64,000 nt of DNA from Thermopolyspora flexuosa (GTDB lineage Bacteria > Actinomycetota > Actinomycetes > Streptosporangiales > Streptosporangiaceae): NCBI RefSeq assembly GCF_006716785.1, contig NZ_VFPQ01000001.1, positions 2,604,001-2,668,000 on the forward strand. Direction: 5' to 3'. The translations under genes were made by a program, and so were the position numbers. Below, piece after piece: positions 29,153 through 38,201 of this stretch. The first letter of the stretch is position 1; every line of letters begins with the position of its first letter. The notes beneath the pieces were generated by a model that made no database searches, was not told the DNA's origin, and worked only from the letters and a program-made list of their open reading frames with translations.

Positions 29153-30454
29153 ATGACGAGCACCGGCGAGACCACCGCCACCGCCCAGGCGACCGGCTCC
29201 CCCATGCTGATGCACCGGCTGCTCGAGGAGGACCTGCTGGAACGCGGCGGCGGCAGGCCCTTCGACCCGGCGCCCGGCCTGCTGCGGCGGCGCGGCCAGG
29301 GCCCGGTGCAGCCGCTCCGGCTGCGCAACGGCGCCCCCGCCTGGCTCGTCACCGGCCTGGACGAGGCCCGCACCGTGCTGTCCGACCCGCGCTTCAGCGC
29401 CGACCGGGTCCGCCACCCCGACGCCACCGGCCTGAGCCCGCAGGAGGCCGAGGCCTTCGCCGCCACCGGCGTCGCCCCGGCCCGGCCGCACGTCGAGCGG
29501 CGCACCGACGGGATGTTCATCTTCATGGACCCGCCCGAGCACACCCGGCTGCGCAGGCTGCTCACCGGCCAGTTCACGCTGCGCCGCATGAAGGCGCTGG
29601 AGTCCCGGATCCGCGAGATCGCGGCCGGCCTCATCGCGGAGATGACCGCGGCCGGCACCGAGGCCGACCTCGTGCCCGCCTACGCGCTGCCCATCCCCTC
29701 ACTGGTGATCTGCGAGCTGCTCGGCGTCGACCCCGCCGACCGGGCCGGGTTCCAGGAGCGCACCGCGATCTCGCTCAACGTCAAGGCGAGCGAGCAGGAG
29801 CGCGCCCGCGCCCAGCTGGAGATGCACGCCTTCATCCAGGGGCTGATCGCGGCCAAGCGGGCCCACCCGGCCGACGACATGCTCTCGGGGCTGGCGCACG
29901 AGGCCGACCCGCCGCTGTCCGACGCCCAGCTGGTGGACATCGCGTTGCTGCTGCTCGCCGCCGGGCACGAGACCACCGCCAACATGCTCGGGCTCGGCGC
30001 GTTCGCGCTGCTGGAGCACCCCGGGCAGCTCGCCGCGCTGCGCGCCGATCCCTCGCTGCTGGAGACCGCGGTGGAGGAGCTGCTGCGCTACCTGTCGATC
30101 GTGCAGATGGGCGTGTCCCGGGTGGCCGTCGAGGAGGTCACGCTCGGCGGGGTGACGATCCCCGCCGGCGGCACGGTGGTCATCGCGATGCCGGAGGCGA
30201 ACCGCGACCCCCGCCACTGGGACGATCCCGACCGGCTCGACGTGCGCCGCCCCCGCGCGCCGCACCTGGCGTTCGGGCACGGGGTGCACCAGTGCCTGGG
30301 CCAGCAGCTGGCGCGGGTGGAGCTGCAGGTGGGGCTGGGCGAGCTGGTCGCCCGGCTGCCGCGGCTGCGGCTCGCCGTACCGGCCGGGCAGGTGCCGCTG
30401 CGCAACGACATGCTGATCTTCGGTGTGCATTCGCTGCCCGTGACGTGGGCCTGA
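29153..30454 (+). CDS. cytochrome P450, bacterial class (CYP105-like style)
   Basis: 433 residues. The I-helix motif is LLLAAGHETTANML, the K-helix ExxR is EELLRYLS-like (VEELLR), and the heme-binding loop is AFGHGVHQCLGQQLAR with the Cys ligand. MDPPEHTRLRRLLTGQFT near residue 130 is typical of soluble actinomycete P450s that hydroxylate natural products or xenobiotics. It needs ferredoxin and reductase partners, none of which is adjacent. The ATG at 29153 has AAAGGGG upstream; the longer frame from 29060 is weaker. Confidence 0.93.
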   Translation: MTSTGETTATAQATGSPMLMHRLLEEDLLERGGGRPFDPAPGLLRRRGQGPVQPLRLRNGAPAWLVTGLDEARTVLSDPRFSADRVRHPDATGLSPQEAEAFAATGVAPARPHVERRTDGMFIFMDPPEHTRLRRLLTGQFTLRRMKALESRIREIAAGLIAEMTAAGTEADLVPAYALPIPSLVICELLGVDPADRAGFQERTAISLNVKASEQERARAQLEMHAFIQGLIAAKRAHPADDMLSGLAHEADPPLSDAQLVDIALLLLAAGHETTANMLGLGAFALLEHPGQLAALRADPSLLETAVEELLRYLSIVQMGVSRVAVEEVTLGGVTIPAGGTVVIAMPEANRDPRHWDDPDRLDVRRPRAPHLAFGHGVHQCLGQQLARVELQVGLGELVARLPRLRLAVPAGQVPLRNDMLIFGVHSLPVTWA

Positions 30455-30667
30455 TTCGGTGCACCGGCCCGGCCCGGGGCGCACTCCGCCGGGTACGACC
30501 GGCCCCGGCGCAGGTGTGATCGCCGCGATACGGCGCGCACCGGGCGATCGGGCGGCCGTGATCGTAGAGTGGTCGGCAGTACGCGACGGACCGGACACAC
30601 GGCTTGGCGGCGCGCGGCGGGCCGGGGTGTCCGCGACCGGACGGGTTGTCGGCAAGGAGAACATCCG

Positions 30668-31327
30668 ATGGGCCTCGCGACACGGCATGACCACACCACC
30701 GGCCACACCGGGCACGCCGGGGAGCGGCTGTTCCACCACCCGCTCGTGTTCGAGCTGGCCGCCGAGACGCTGTTCGCCGGGCGGCGGCGGGAGATGTACC
30801 TGCGCCTGGCCGCGCTGTCGGGGGTACGGCCGGGCCGCAGGGTGCTGGACGTCGGCTGCGGCACCGGGTACCTGTCGCGCATCCTCGCGGCGGTCGCCGG
30901 ACCCGAGGGGCACGTGACCGGCGTCGACCCCTCGCCCGACATGATCGGGCGCGCCCGCCGCCAGGCCCCGGCCAACTGCACCTACCTGGTGGGCGAGGGG
31001 CAGTCGCTCGAGCTGCCCGACGAGTCGTTCGACGTGGTGGTCTCCAGCCTCACGCTGCACCACGTCCCGCAGGAGCATCGGGCCGCGGTCATGGCCGAGA
31101 TGTTCCGGGTGCTGCGCCCCGGCGGGCGGCTTCTGGTCGCCGAGTTCCGCCCGCCCGCCAACCCCCTGCTCGCCCGCCTGGTCAACCTGCTCGCCGGCCC
31201 GGCCCTGCGGGAGGACACGCGCCGCATGCTCGCCGAGCTCGTCCCCCAGGCCGGCTTCCGGGTGGAGGAGACCGGGGAGCTGCCGGTGGCGCTCCACTAC
31301 GTGCGGGCCACCCGCCCCGCCGTCTGA
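30668..31327 (+). CDS. class I SAM-dependent methyltransferase
   Basis: 219 residues. Motif I is VLDVGCGTGYLSRILAAVAG, with acidic D in TGVDPSPDMI; then FDVVVSSLTLHHVP (motif IV/post) and FRVLRPGGRLLVAEFRP. This is the UbiE/Methyltransf_11 type that methylates small molecules. The ATG at 30668 has AAGGAGA 9 nt upstream. It follows the P450 gene by ~210 bp, so a shared function is possible but not shown. Confidence 0.88.
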   Translation: MGLATRHDHTTGHTGHAGERLFHHPLVFELAAETLFAGRRREMYLRLAALSGVRPGRRVLDVGCGTGYLSRILAAVAGPEGHVTGVDPSPDMIGRARRQAPANCTYLVGEGQSLELPDESFDVVVSSLTLHHVPQEHRAAVMAEMFRVLRPGGRLLVAEFRPPANPLLARLVNLLAGPALREDTRRMLAELVPQAGFRVEETGELPVALHYVRATRPAV

Positions 31328-31383
31328 CCCGCGGCGGCCGTGCCGTACCAGGGCCGCCCCCGGTACGGCACGGCCGCCGCGGG
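31328..31383. terminator. 22 bp-arm hairpin between convergent genes
   Basis: Perfect 22 bp arms at 31328-31349 and 31362-31383, loop 12 nt, filling the whole gap between the methyltransferase stop and the stop of the DoxX gene. It should terminate both transcripts. Confidence 0.75.
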
Positions 31384-31384
31384 G

Positions 31385-31759
31385 TCAGAACGCGTACGGG
31401 CCGAACCGCCCCCAGGCCACCAGGGCGGCGAGCAGCCCGGCCACCACGTTGACGGCGATCTGGGCGCGCTCCTTGCGGCGCAGGTGGACGACGGCGGCGC
31501 CGCACATCAGCAGCACGACACCGGCCGCGGCCAGCGGCGCGAGCACCGGCGCGATCCCGGTGGCCGGGGGCAGGATCAGGCCGGCCGCGGCGAGCACCTC
31601 CAGCACGCCGATGAGCCTGACGGTGCGTTCGGGGAAGTCCTCGGTCCAGGTCATCCCGGAGGCGGCCAGGTCCTGCTTCGACCGGGCGAGCTTCATCACG
31701 CCGGCGACGAGGAACATCAGCGACAGCAGCCCGGCGATCACCCACAGCACGATGTTCAC
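31385..31759 (-). CDS. DoxX-like membrane protein
   Basis: 124 residues with four predicted membrane helices (LWVIAGLLSLMFLVAGVMKL, TVRLIGVLEVLAAAGLIL, LAAAGVVLLMCGAAVVHL and a C-terminal one). The helix 1 motif FLVAGVMKL and RLIGVLEVLAAAGL fit the DoxX family, whose members often work in redox or thiol stress. The GTG at 31759 has AAGGATT upstream. It lies downstream of the two-component genes on the same strand with a 140 bp gap. Confidence 0.85.
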   Translation of the reverse strand: MNIVLWVIAGLLSLMFLVAGVMKLARSKQDLAASGMTWTEDFPERTVRLIGVLEVLAAAGLILPPATGIAPVLAPLAAAGVVLLMCGAAVVHLRRKERAQIAVNVVAGLLAALVAWGRFGPYAF

Positions 31760-31899
31760 GCGGTCAATCCTTCCAAGCGGCGCGGCTCCCGGTCCTGGTC
31801 GTGGAGGCCGCCGCCGATCTGCGGTCTGGTCTGGAGTTGGAGGGTAGAAGACGGGCGGGCCCGCCCGCGCCGCGGGGCCGTGCCATGCCCGCCCCGGGG

Positions 31900-32574
31900 T
31901 CAGCGGGTACGGCGCGGCGACACCAGCCCGGACTCGTAGGCGAACACCACAAGCTGCGCCCGGTCGCGGGCGCCGAGCTTGGCCATCGCCCGGTTGACGT
32001 GGGTTTTCGCGGTCAGCGGGCTGATCACCATGCGCTCGGCGATCTCGTCGTTGGACAGGCCCTGGGCGACGAGGGCGACCGCCTCCCGCTCCCGGTTGGT
32101 CAGCTCCTGCAGCCCGGCCGCCGGGGCGGGGCCGCGCGGCCGCTCCGCCTCCTGCACGTAGCGGGCGATGAGCCTGCGGGTGATCGACGGGGCCAGCAGC
32201 GCGTCCCCGCGGGCCGCCACCCGCACGGCGTGCAGCAGGTCCTCGGGCACCACGTCCTTGACCAGGAACCCGGCGGCCCCGGCGCGCAGCGCGTCGAGCA
32301 CGTACTCGTCCATGCCGTAGTTGGTCAAAATCACCACGTGCACGCCGGTCAGGTCCGGGTCGGCGGCGATCCGCCGGGTCGCCTCGATGCCGTCGACGAC
32401 CGGCATCTGGATGTCGACGAGCGCCACATCCGGCCGGTGGCGGCGGGCCAGCTCGACGGCCGCCGCGCCGTCGCCGGCCTCGGCGACCACCTCGATGTCG
32501 TCCTCCAGCTCCAGCAGCGCGCGGAACCCGCTGCGGATGAGCGGCTGGTCGTCGGCGAGCAGGACACGGATCAC
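31900..32574 (-). CDS. NarL/LuxR-family response regulator
   Basis: 224 residues. The receiver domain begins IRVLLADDQPLIRSGF, with acidic pair D9-D10, phospho-acceptor Asp in VALVDIQMP (about 54), Thr/Ser region VVILTNYGMDEY and Lys in GFLVKDV. The C-terminal LuxR helix-turn-helix is LTNREREAVALVAQGLSNDEIAERM (about 148-205). It is transcribed with the histidine kinase: its GTG start overlaps the kinase stop by 4 bp (GTGA). Targets are unknown; the DoxX gene downstream is a candidate. Confidence 0.93.
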   Translation of the reverse strand: MIRVLLADDQPLIRSGFRALLELEDDIEVVAEAGDGAAAVELARRHRPDVALVDIQMPVVDGIEATRRIAADPDLTGVHVVILTNYGMDEYVLDALRAGAAGFLVKDVVPEDLLHAVRVAARGDALLAPSITRRLIARYVQEAERPRGPAPAAGLQELTNREREAVALVAQGLSNDEIAERMVISPLTAKTHVNRAMAKLGARDRAQLVVFAYESGLVSPRRTR

Positions 32575-33698
32575 GGCACACGCTCCACGGGCAGCTCCGC
32601 CTCCACGGCAAACCCTCCCTGCTCGCGCGGCCCGGCGCGCAGGCGGCCGCCGAGGGCGGCGACGCGTTCCCGCATGCCGAGCAGGCCCACCCCGGGCACC
32701 GGGTCGGCGCCCGGCCGGGCGGTGCCGTCGTCGTCGACGCGGACCGTCACCGCGTCCGGGCGGCATTCGACCCGCACCGCCACGGTGGCCGCGCCGGCGT
32801 GGCGGGCGGTGTTGGTGAGCGCCTCCTGCACGATGCGGTAGACGGTGCGGCCCACCGCGGCCGGCACCTCCTGCTGCGGCCCGTCGACGGTCAGCGTGGC
32901 GGAAAGGCCCATGTCGCGGGCGCGTCCGACCAGCTCGGACAGGTCGGCCAGGCCGCGGGGCGGGGCGGTGGCGTCGTCGCGCAGCGCCTGCAGGGTGGCG
33001 CGCAGCTCCCGGCTCGCCTCCCGTACGGCCTGCCGGATCACCAGCAGTGCCTCCGGCACCTCCTCGCCCCGCTTGCGGGCGGCGTGCACGGCGACCTCGG
33101 CCTGCACCTTGATGATCGAGATCTGGTGGGTGAGCGAGTCGTGCAGCTCGCGCGCGATGCGCAGCCGCTCCTCGTCGGCGCGGCGGCGGGCGGTCTCCTC
33201 GCGGGTGCGCTCGGCCTCCTCCGCCCGGCGTTCGGCCTGCCGCAGCGCCTCCCCGGCGGCGCCCGCGGCGATCAGCCAGGCCAGCTCCAGCACGCCGCGG
33301 GCCTGCGCGAACGCCTCCGCGGCCCCGGCGGCGCCCGAGGCGAGGGCGGCCAGGAGCAGCCCGGCCGGCAGTGCCACGCCCGCGATCACCGCGGCCCGGC
33401 GGTGCCCGGCGCGGACGGCGAAGTACACCGCGAACAGGAACGCGACGGCGGGCACGTCGAACCCGGCCGCCTGGTAGCCCGCCACGCACAGCCCGGTGAC
33501 GGCCAGCACGGCGACCGGGTGGCGGCGCCGCAGGCCCAGGGCCAGGCCGCCGGTGGCCAGCAGCGCGTACCCGGCCGGGGCGGGCAGGGCGCCGGGGTGC
33601 GGCCCGGGAAGGCCGACCACCAGCAGCACCGCCGCCACGCAGGCGGCGATCGCCCAGTCGAGGAGGCCGGCGGGCAGGCCGGGCCGTGCCGTACCCAT
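32571..33698 (-). CDS. two-component sensor histidine kinase (HPK7 type)
   Basis: 375 residues. Several N-terminal membrane helices (about 14-140) lead to a dimerisation/phosphoacceptor helix with ERLRIARELHDSLTHQISII (His in ELHDS) and a GHKL ATPase domain (VGRTVYRIVQEALTNTARHAGA, VDDDGTARPG, GLLGMRERVAALGG). This is the NarX/DesK-like group that pairs with NarL-type regulators. The sensor part has no large extracellular domain, so an intramembrane signal is likely. Start ATG at 33698. Confidence 0.92.
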   Translation of the reverse strand: MGTARPGLPAGLLDWAIAACVAAVLLVVGLPGPHPGALPAPAGYALLATGGLALGLRRRHPVAVLAVTGLCVAGYQAAGFDVPAVAFLFAVYFAVRAGHRRAAVIAGVALPAGLLLAALASGAAGAAEAFAQARGVLELAWLIAAGAAGEALRQAERRAEEAERTREETARRRADEERLRIARELHDSLTHQISIIKVQAEVAVHAARKRGEEVPEALLVIRQAVREASRELRATLQALRDDATAPPRGLADLSELVGRARDMGLSATLTVDGPQQEVPAAVGRTVYRIVQEALTNTARHAGAATVAVRVECRPDAVTVRVDDDGTARPGADPVPGVGLLGMRERVAALGGRLRAGPREQGGFAVEAELPVERVP

Positions 33699-33918
33699 GG
33701 GCGCACTCTAACCCGGGGGCCTGCGGGGGCGGATCTTCCGCGGGGAGGAGGCTCGGCTACCGCGTTCGCGGTATGCGGGCGGCCGCTGCCGCGGGTGCGG
33801 CAGCCGGGCCGCCGCGGCGGCGGCAGCGGGAAGTGTCCGCGCCGGGCGGACGACGCGGCCCGGGCCCGGCGCCCATCATCGGGCGGAATCGCAGTCGGCA
33901 GGACACCAAGGAGCAGCC

Positions 33919-34392
33919 ATGCCGGTTCGTAGCGTTTCCTCCCGGTTCGCATCCGCCGGGCGTACGGCGGTCGCCGCCGGTGCGGGCCTGGCCGCCGCTT
34001 TCCTGGCCACGGCCCTGTTCGCCGAGCCCGCCGCGGCGCACGCCGGGCTGCAGCCCGCTCCCGTGGGCGTCGGCTACTGGACGCCCGGGCGCATCTGGTC
34101 GGTGGTGGCGGGGACGACGGGCCTGGCGGGCGTCGTCACCGGCGGCCTGGCCCTGGCCCGCGCCGCCGTCCGCGCCCGGGCCGTCACGGTACGGCTGGCC
34201 GGGACGGCCGTGACGGCGGGGCTGGCCTGCGCGATCATCGGCGCCCTGGTGGTGGCCGCGGCCGAGGGCGGCCCCGGCACCGGGTACGGCATCGTCGGCG
34301 GCGTCATCGACCTGGTGATCGGGCCCGCCGCCATCGCCCTCGGCGGCCTGGCCCTGGCCCGCTCCCGCCGTACCGCCGCGCCCGAGCGCTGA
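33919..34392 (+). CDS. DUF6223 family membrane protein
   Basis: 157 residues. A positively charged N-terminus and a hydrophobic segment ending ...PAAAHAG are followed by three further membrane segments (VAGTTGLAGVVTGGLALA, VTAGLACAIIGALVVAAAEGG, IGPAAIALGGLALARS). The G-rich YGIVGGVIDLVIGPAAI block is the part I associate with DUF6223. Function unknown. AAGGAGC precedes the ATG by about 5 bases. Confidence 0.8.
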   Translation: MPVRSVSSRFASAGRTAVAAGAGLAAAFLATALFAEPAAAHAGLQPAPVGVGYWTPGRIWSVVAGTTGLAGVVTGGLALARAAVRARAVTVRLAGTAVTAGLACAIIGALVVAAAEGGPGTGYGIVGGVIDLVIGPAAIALGGLALARSRRTAAPER

Positions 34393-34416
34393 CCCGGTAC
34401 GGCGGGGCGGCAAAGG

Positions 34417-34472
34417 GGTCCCGTGGCCGGGGCGCGGGCGGCGGGCCGGCCCTGCGCCCCGGCCACGGGACC
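34417..34472. terminator. 19 bp-arm hairpin between convergent genes
   Basis: Perfect 19 bp arms at 34417-34435 and 34454-34472, loop 18 nt, between the DUF6223 gene and the end of the sulfide-oxidation gene. Likely a bidirectional terminator. Confidence 0.7.
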
Positions 34473-34485
34473 GTGCCTGGAACGG

Positions 34486-36780
34486 TCAGGCGGCGGCGGG
34501 GGCGACGGTGCGCTTCCAGGCCTGGTAGCCGCCGATCAGGTCGGCCACATCGCCGCGGCCCTCGCGCTCCAGCAGGCTCATCGCGGTGACCGAGCGGCCG
34601 CCGCTCGCGCAGTAGACGACCACCGGCCGGTCGGCCGGGACCTCCCCCAGCCGGGCGGGAAGCTCGGCGAGCGGGATCCGGGCCGCGCCGCCGCCCGCGT
34701 CCTGGATGGCGCCGTCGGCGGCGGCCTCCCCCTCGTTGCGCACATCGAGCAGGAACGGCGGCGCCTCGCCCTCGAGGGCGGCGCGCAGCTCGGCCGCGGT
34801 CATCCGGCGGCTGCGGGCGACCTCGCCGGGCATGGCCAGGAAGGCGGCCTCCGGTTCGCGCAGGTAACCGGCCACGTTGTCGAACCCGATCCGGGCCAGC
34901 CGGGTGACCACCTCGCTCTCGCGGTCCTGCGGGGCCACGACGACGATCTCCGCGCCGGGGGCGACGACCATGCCGGCGCGCTCGGCGAACCGGCCGTCGA
35001 GGGCGACGTTGATCGAGCCGCGCAGGTGGGCCAGGGCGTAGGACTGGGGGTCGCGGGCGTCGAGGACGACGGCGCCGCCGTCGCGCCGGGCGATCACCTC
35101 CTCGGCGGTCAGCGGCACGGCACGGGCGGTCACGTCCAGCAGCCCGTGCCGCTTGCGGTTGAGCACCGCGTCGTACCCGAAGTAGCCGGGGGCGGGCGGC
35201 TGCCCCTGGGTGACGAGGGCGACGAACTCCTCCTCGCTCATCGGGGCGCAGGCGTGGTTGGTACGGCGCTGCTCGCCGATGGTGGACCACGGCTCGGCCG
35301 AGAGGTTCTTGCCGCAGGCCGACCCGGCGCCGTGGGCGGGGTAGACGCGGGTGCCGTCGGGCAGCTCCATCAGCCGCCGGACGCTGCGGTGGAGCATGCG
35401 GGCGAGCTCGCCGGCGCCGTACCCGAGCGAGGCGAGCAGGTCGGGGCGGCCCACGTCGCCGACGAACAGCGTGTCGCCGGTGAGCACCCCGTACGGGGCG
35501 GGGTCGGTGGCGTGCTCGTAGACGAGGATGCTGATCGACTCGGGGGTGTGCCCCGGCGTCTCCATGATCTCCAGCACGACGTCGCCGAGCTCGATGCGCT
35601 CGCCGTCGGCGAGCCTGCGGATGGGGTACTCGGCCTCGGCGCGGCTGCCGTAGCCGATCCACGCCCCGGTGGCGGCGGCGAGCTCGAGGTGGCCGGCGAG
35701 GAAGTCGGCGTGGAAGTGGGTGTTGATCACGCCTTCGATGCGCAGCCCGTGCCGCTCGGCGTCGGCGAGGTACTCGCCGATGTCGCGGCGGGGGTCGACG
35801 ACGACGGCGCGCCCGGTGGCGCGGTCGCCGACCATGTAGGAGGCCTGGGAGAGGCAGTCGAGGTAGTAGCGGGCGAAGAACATGGTGGATCTCCTTTCGG
35901 GTTTCCCGGCACGTCGCGCGGCGGGGCCGGCCGCCCGTCTCGCGGCGAGCAGCGCGGCCGCGGCGACTACCAGGGCGGCGGCGAGCGCGGCGATGCCCCA
36001 GCCGGTGCCGAGCAGCGCGGCGGCCAGGCCGGGCGGGGCCTGCCCGGCGAGCACGAACACCCCCATGGCCAGCACGAACCAGCCGAACGCCCGGCGCAGC
36101 CGCTCGGCCCGCACCCGCGCGGCGAGCCGACCGCCCGCGACGGCGCCGGCCACGGCCGCGGCGGTGACCGGCAGCGCGACCGGCCAGTCGATCGCGACCG
36201 CGTGCAGGTAGCCGGCGAGCCCGGCGAACGACTTCAGCGCGATCACCACCAGCGAGGTGGCCACCGCGGCCGGCATCGGCATGCCGCCGAGCAGCACCAG
36301 CGCGGGCACCACGAGGAATCCGCCGCCGGCGCCGACCAGCCCGGTGACCAGCCCGACCGCGGCCCCTTCGGCGAGCACGTGCGCAAGCGGGAGTTCCCCG
36401 TCGCGGCGGCGGGCCGGGTGCGGGGTACGGCGGCCGCGGATCATCGCCACGGCGGTGGCGAGCATCATCAGCGCGAAGGCGGCCAGCAGCAGCGGCGCGG
36501 GCAGGTGCGGGCCGACCAGGCCTCCGCCGTACGCCCCGGCCATGCCGGCCAGGCCGAAGATCAGGCCGGTGCGCCAGCGGATGCGCCCGGCGCGGGCGTG
36601 GCCGGCCAGACCGGCGAGGCTGGTCACGCCGACGACGAACAGGGAGGTGGCGATGGCGGGCTTGGCGGGCATGCCGGCCAGGTAGACCAGCAGCGGGACG
36701 GTGAGGATCGACCCGCCGCCGCCGAACAGGCCGAGCGTGACGCCGATGGCCACGGCTCCGGCCACGACCGGAAGGCTCAT
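34486..36780 (-). CDS. TauE/SafE exporter fused to persulfide dioxygenase-rhodanese protein
   Basis: A 764-residue single frame. Residues 1-295 are a TauE/SafE sulfite/sulfur-anion exporter (GLFGGGGSILTVPLLVYLAG, GLVGAGGGFLVVPALVLLGG repeats, about 8 TM). From Met300 a metallo-beta-lactamase domain of the ETHE1/CstB type begins (HFHADFLAGH, metal ligands at 355-364; METPGHTPESISILVY). Two rhodanese domains follow: the first lacks the catalytic Cys, the second has YCASGGRS. In Staphylococcus aureus tauE and cstB are separate genes that detoxify sulfide/persulfide; here no stop separates them. An internal AAAGGAG before Met300 suggests the dioxygenase is also made alone. It follows a rhodanese gene by 87 bp, with GGAGG before the first ATG. 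Confidence 0.88.
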   Translation of the reverse strand: MSLPVVAGAVAIGVTLGLFGGGGSILTVPLLVYLAGMPAKPAIATSLFVVGVTSLAGLAGHARAGRIRWRTGLIFGLAGMAGAYGGGLVGPHLPAPLLLAAFALMMLATAVAMIRGRRTPHPARRRDGELPLAHVLAEGAAVGLVTGLVGAGGGFLVVPALVLLGGMPMPAAVATSLVVIALKSFAGLAGYLHAVAIDWPVALPVTAAAVAGAVAGGRLAARVRAERLRRAFGWFVLAMGVFVLAGQAPPGLAAALLGTGWGIAALAAALVVAAAALLAARRAAGPAARRAGKPERRSTMFFARYYLDCLSQASYMVGDRATGRAVVVDPRRDIGEYLADAERHGLRIEGVINTHFHADFLAGHLELAAATGAWIGYGSRAEAEYPIRRLADGERIELGDVVLEIMETPGHTPESISILVYEHATDPAPYGVLTGDTLFVGDVGRPDLLASLGYGAGELARMLHRSVRRLMELPDGTRVYPAHGAGSACGKNLSAEPWSTIGEQRRTNHACAPMSEEEFVALVTQGQPPAPGYFGYDAVLNRKRHGLLDVTARAVPLTAEEVIARRDGGAVVLDARDPQSYALAHLRGSINVALDGRFAERAGMVVAPGAEIVVVAPQDRESEVVTRLARIGFDNVAGYLREPEAAFLAMPGEVARSRRMTAAELRAALEGEAPPFLLDVRNEGEAAADGAIQDAGGGAARIPLAELPARLGEVPADRPVVVYCASGGRSVTAMSLLEREGRGDVADLIGGYQAWKRTVAPAAA
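35891..35897 (-). promoter_or_regulatory. internal ribosome-binding site within the fusion ORF
   Basis: AAAGGAG on the minus strand, 7 bp before the in-frame ATG at 35883 that begins MFFARYYLDC, the usual N-terminus of the dioxygenase. It suggests that a separate ~465-residue product (34486-35883) is translated as well as, or instead of, the fusion. Confidence 0.6.
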
Positions 36781-36867
36781 GCGTACGTACCTCCGCGCGT
36801 GCGTCCGGCGGGGTGGTGGTGGCGAAACGGGGCCGGGGGTGCGCCGCGGTGACGGCGGCGGCGCGGG

Positions 36868-37434
36868 TCAGGCGCGGGGCGCGGGGCAGGCGGCGGTGGT
36901 GCCCCGGCCGCGGTTGTAGGGAAGGCGGGCGAGCAGGGCGCCCAGGGCGCAGGTGTCGGTCACGGCGCTGACGACCAGCCCGGCGCCGATCGCGGCGGCG
37001 GCCAGGCGCAGGCCGGGCAGCCACAGGTCGGCGACGAGCGCGGCCAGCACGATCGCGCCCGCGGTGAGGCGTACCTGGCGTTCCAGGCTCCACCGCGGCC
37101 GGCCGCGGACCACCGGTCCCCCGGCGGCGATCCAGGCGTTCATGCCGCCGGAGAGCACCTTGGCCCCGGACATCCCGGCCTCGCACAGCCGCTTGTGGGC
37201 GCGGGTGGCGCGTGCCCCGGACTGGCAGATGAGCAGCACGGTGCCGCCCGCGTCGGCGACGACGCGCCGCAGGTGGTCGTCGACCTGCTCGAGCGGCAGG
37301 TTGATCGCGCCCTCGATGTGCGCGGACTCGAACTCGCCGGGGGTGCGCACGTCGACGACGAGCACGTCGGGGTTGGTGGCGATCAGCGCCTGCGCGGTGA
37401 CGGCGTCGACGTGTGAGGAGTGGTCAGGGTTCAT
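36868..37434 (-). CDS. rhodanese with C-terminal membrane hairpin (YgaP-like)
   Basis: 188 residues. A rhodanese domain (VDVRTPGEFESAHIEGAINLPL, active-site loop ICQSGARATRA with catalytic Cys) is followed by a DUF2892-type segment with two hydrophobic stretches (LTAGAIVLAALVADLWLPGL, AAAIGAGLVVSAV), so it is probably a membrane-bound sulfurtransferase. It is the first gene of the persulfide operon, behind the CstR-like operators, and should pass sulfane sulfur toward the dioxygenase. GGGGGAG precedes the ATG. Confidence 0.9.
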   Translation of the reverse strand: MNPDHSSHVDAVTAQALIATNPDVLVVDVRTPGEFESAHIEGAINLPLEQVDDHLRRVVADAGGTVLLICQSGARATRAHKRLCEAGMSGAKVLSGGMNAWIAAGGPVVRGRPRWSLERQVRLTAGAIVLAALVADLWLPGLRLAAAAIGAGLVVSAVTDTCALGALLARLPYNRGRGTTAACPAPRA

Positions 37435-37450
37435 GGCTCCCCCATCTCGA

Positions 37451-37499
37451 ATACCCGTAGGGGTATCTCACTTGCCTGTCTTTATACCCTGGGGGGTAC
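37451..37499 (-). promoter_or_regulatory. promoter with two CsoR/CstR-type operators
   Basis: Operator 1 is ATACCC-GTAG-GGGTAT (37451-37466, perfect 6-4-6). Operator 2 is ATACCC-TGGG-GGGTAC (37484-37499, one mismatch). Their starts are 33 bp apart. On the minus strand a TATAAA at about 37481-37486 and TTGCCC 18 bp upstream form a promoter whose spacer contains operator 2. This is the sequence type bound by CsoR-family copper or persulfide sensors; next to these genes a persulfide sensor (CstR) is most likely. No such gene is in the window. Confidence 0.75.
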
Positions 37500-38201
37500 C
37501 TGACGGGCAAACGGGACCGGTCGAAACGGCCCAGCCCTTGGTGGGCCGTACGCGCGGTGTGGCCTGTGCGCGCCATGACGGGCACCTGCCGCGGCGGACC
37601 GCCGTACCGCGTGGCCGCGCGCAACCCGGGAAGCGCACCCGCCGGTGTGTGGACGTGCTCACCGGTGCCGTCATCGCTGTGCACGCGATCGGCGCAGGGA
37701 AAGGTGCGTGAGTCCTGACGCCGGGTGGGGGGACGGGCGCGGCATGCGTACGTGACGCTCTCGATCACCCGGCTCACATCGGCGAGGCCGATCCTGCGGC
37801 GCAGGCCGGCCTGCACCTTCCGCGCGCCAAGAAGACGAGTGGCCACCCCGTCAAACCCCGCTGCCGGACCTGGGAGCCACGGCGCAGTCGAGCGCTATCT
37901 CCAGAAGCCCTCTCCGGAGGGGCGCACAGGCGGCCACCTGACCGAGTACGGCACCGGAACGCCGCGTGACGGCGGCGAAGACGGGCGGGTGCGGGCGACC
38001 GCTCGGTTCACCGCATCGCGTCCGCCCGGCCAGACCGGTCACGCCGCCGGCGAACCGCGAGGCGGGCCTGCGACCGCCCGGCACCGATCGGCGCGCGCAG
38101 GCCCGCCCTGTGTGCACGCACACCCGAAGAGGGCCGGGCATCACGGGCGGTTCCGCTCTGCCGCCATGAACAATCCCATCCGGCGGCGCCCCCACGGGTG
38201 C
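37500..38201. other. intergenic region, ~700 bp
   Basis: Upstream of the persulfide operon and downstream of the GNAT gene. Long frames on both strands are Arg/Gly/Pro-rich and look like shadows of GC bias; I see no ribosome-binding site, motif or repeat that supports a gene. Confidence 0.45.

Noticed and set aside
29153-31327. P450, methyltransferase and neighbours as a natural-product cluster
   Set aside because: No core biosynthetic gene (PKS, NRPS, terpene, RiPP) occurs nearby; two tailoring-type enzymes are not enough.
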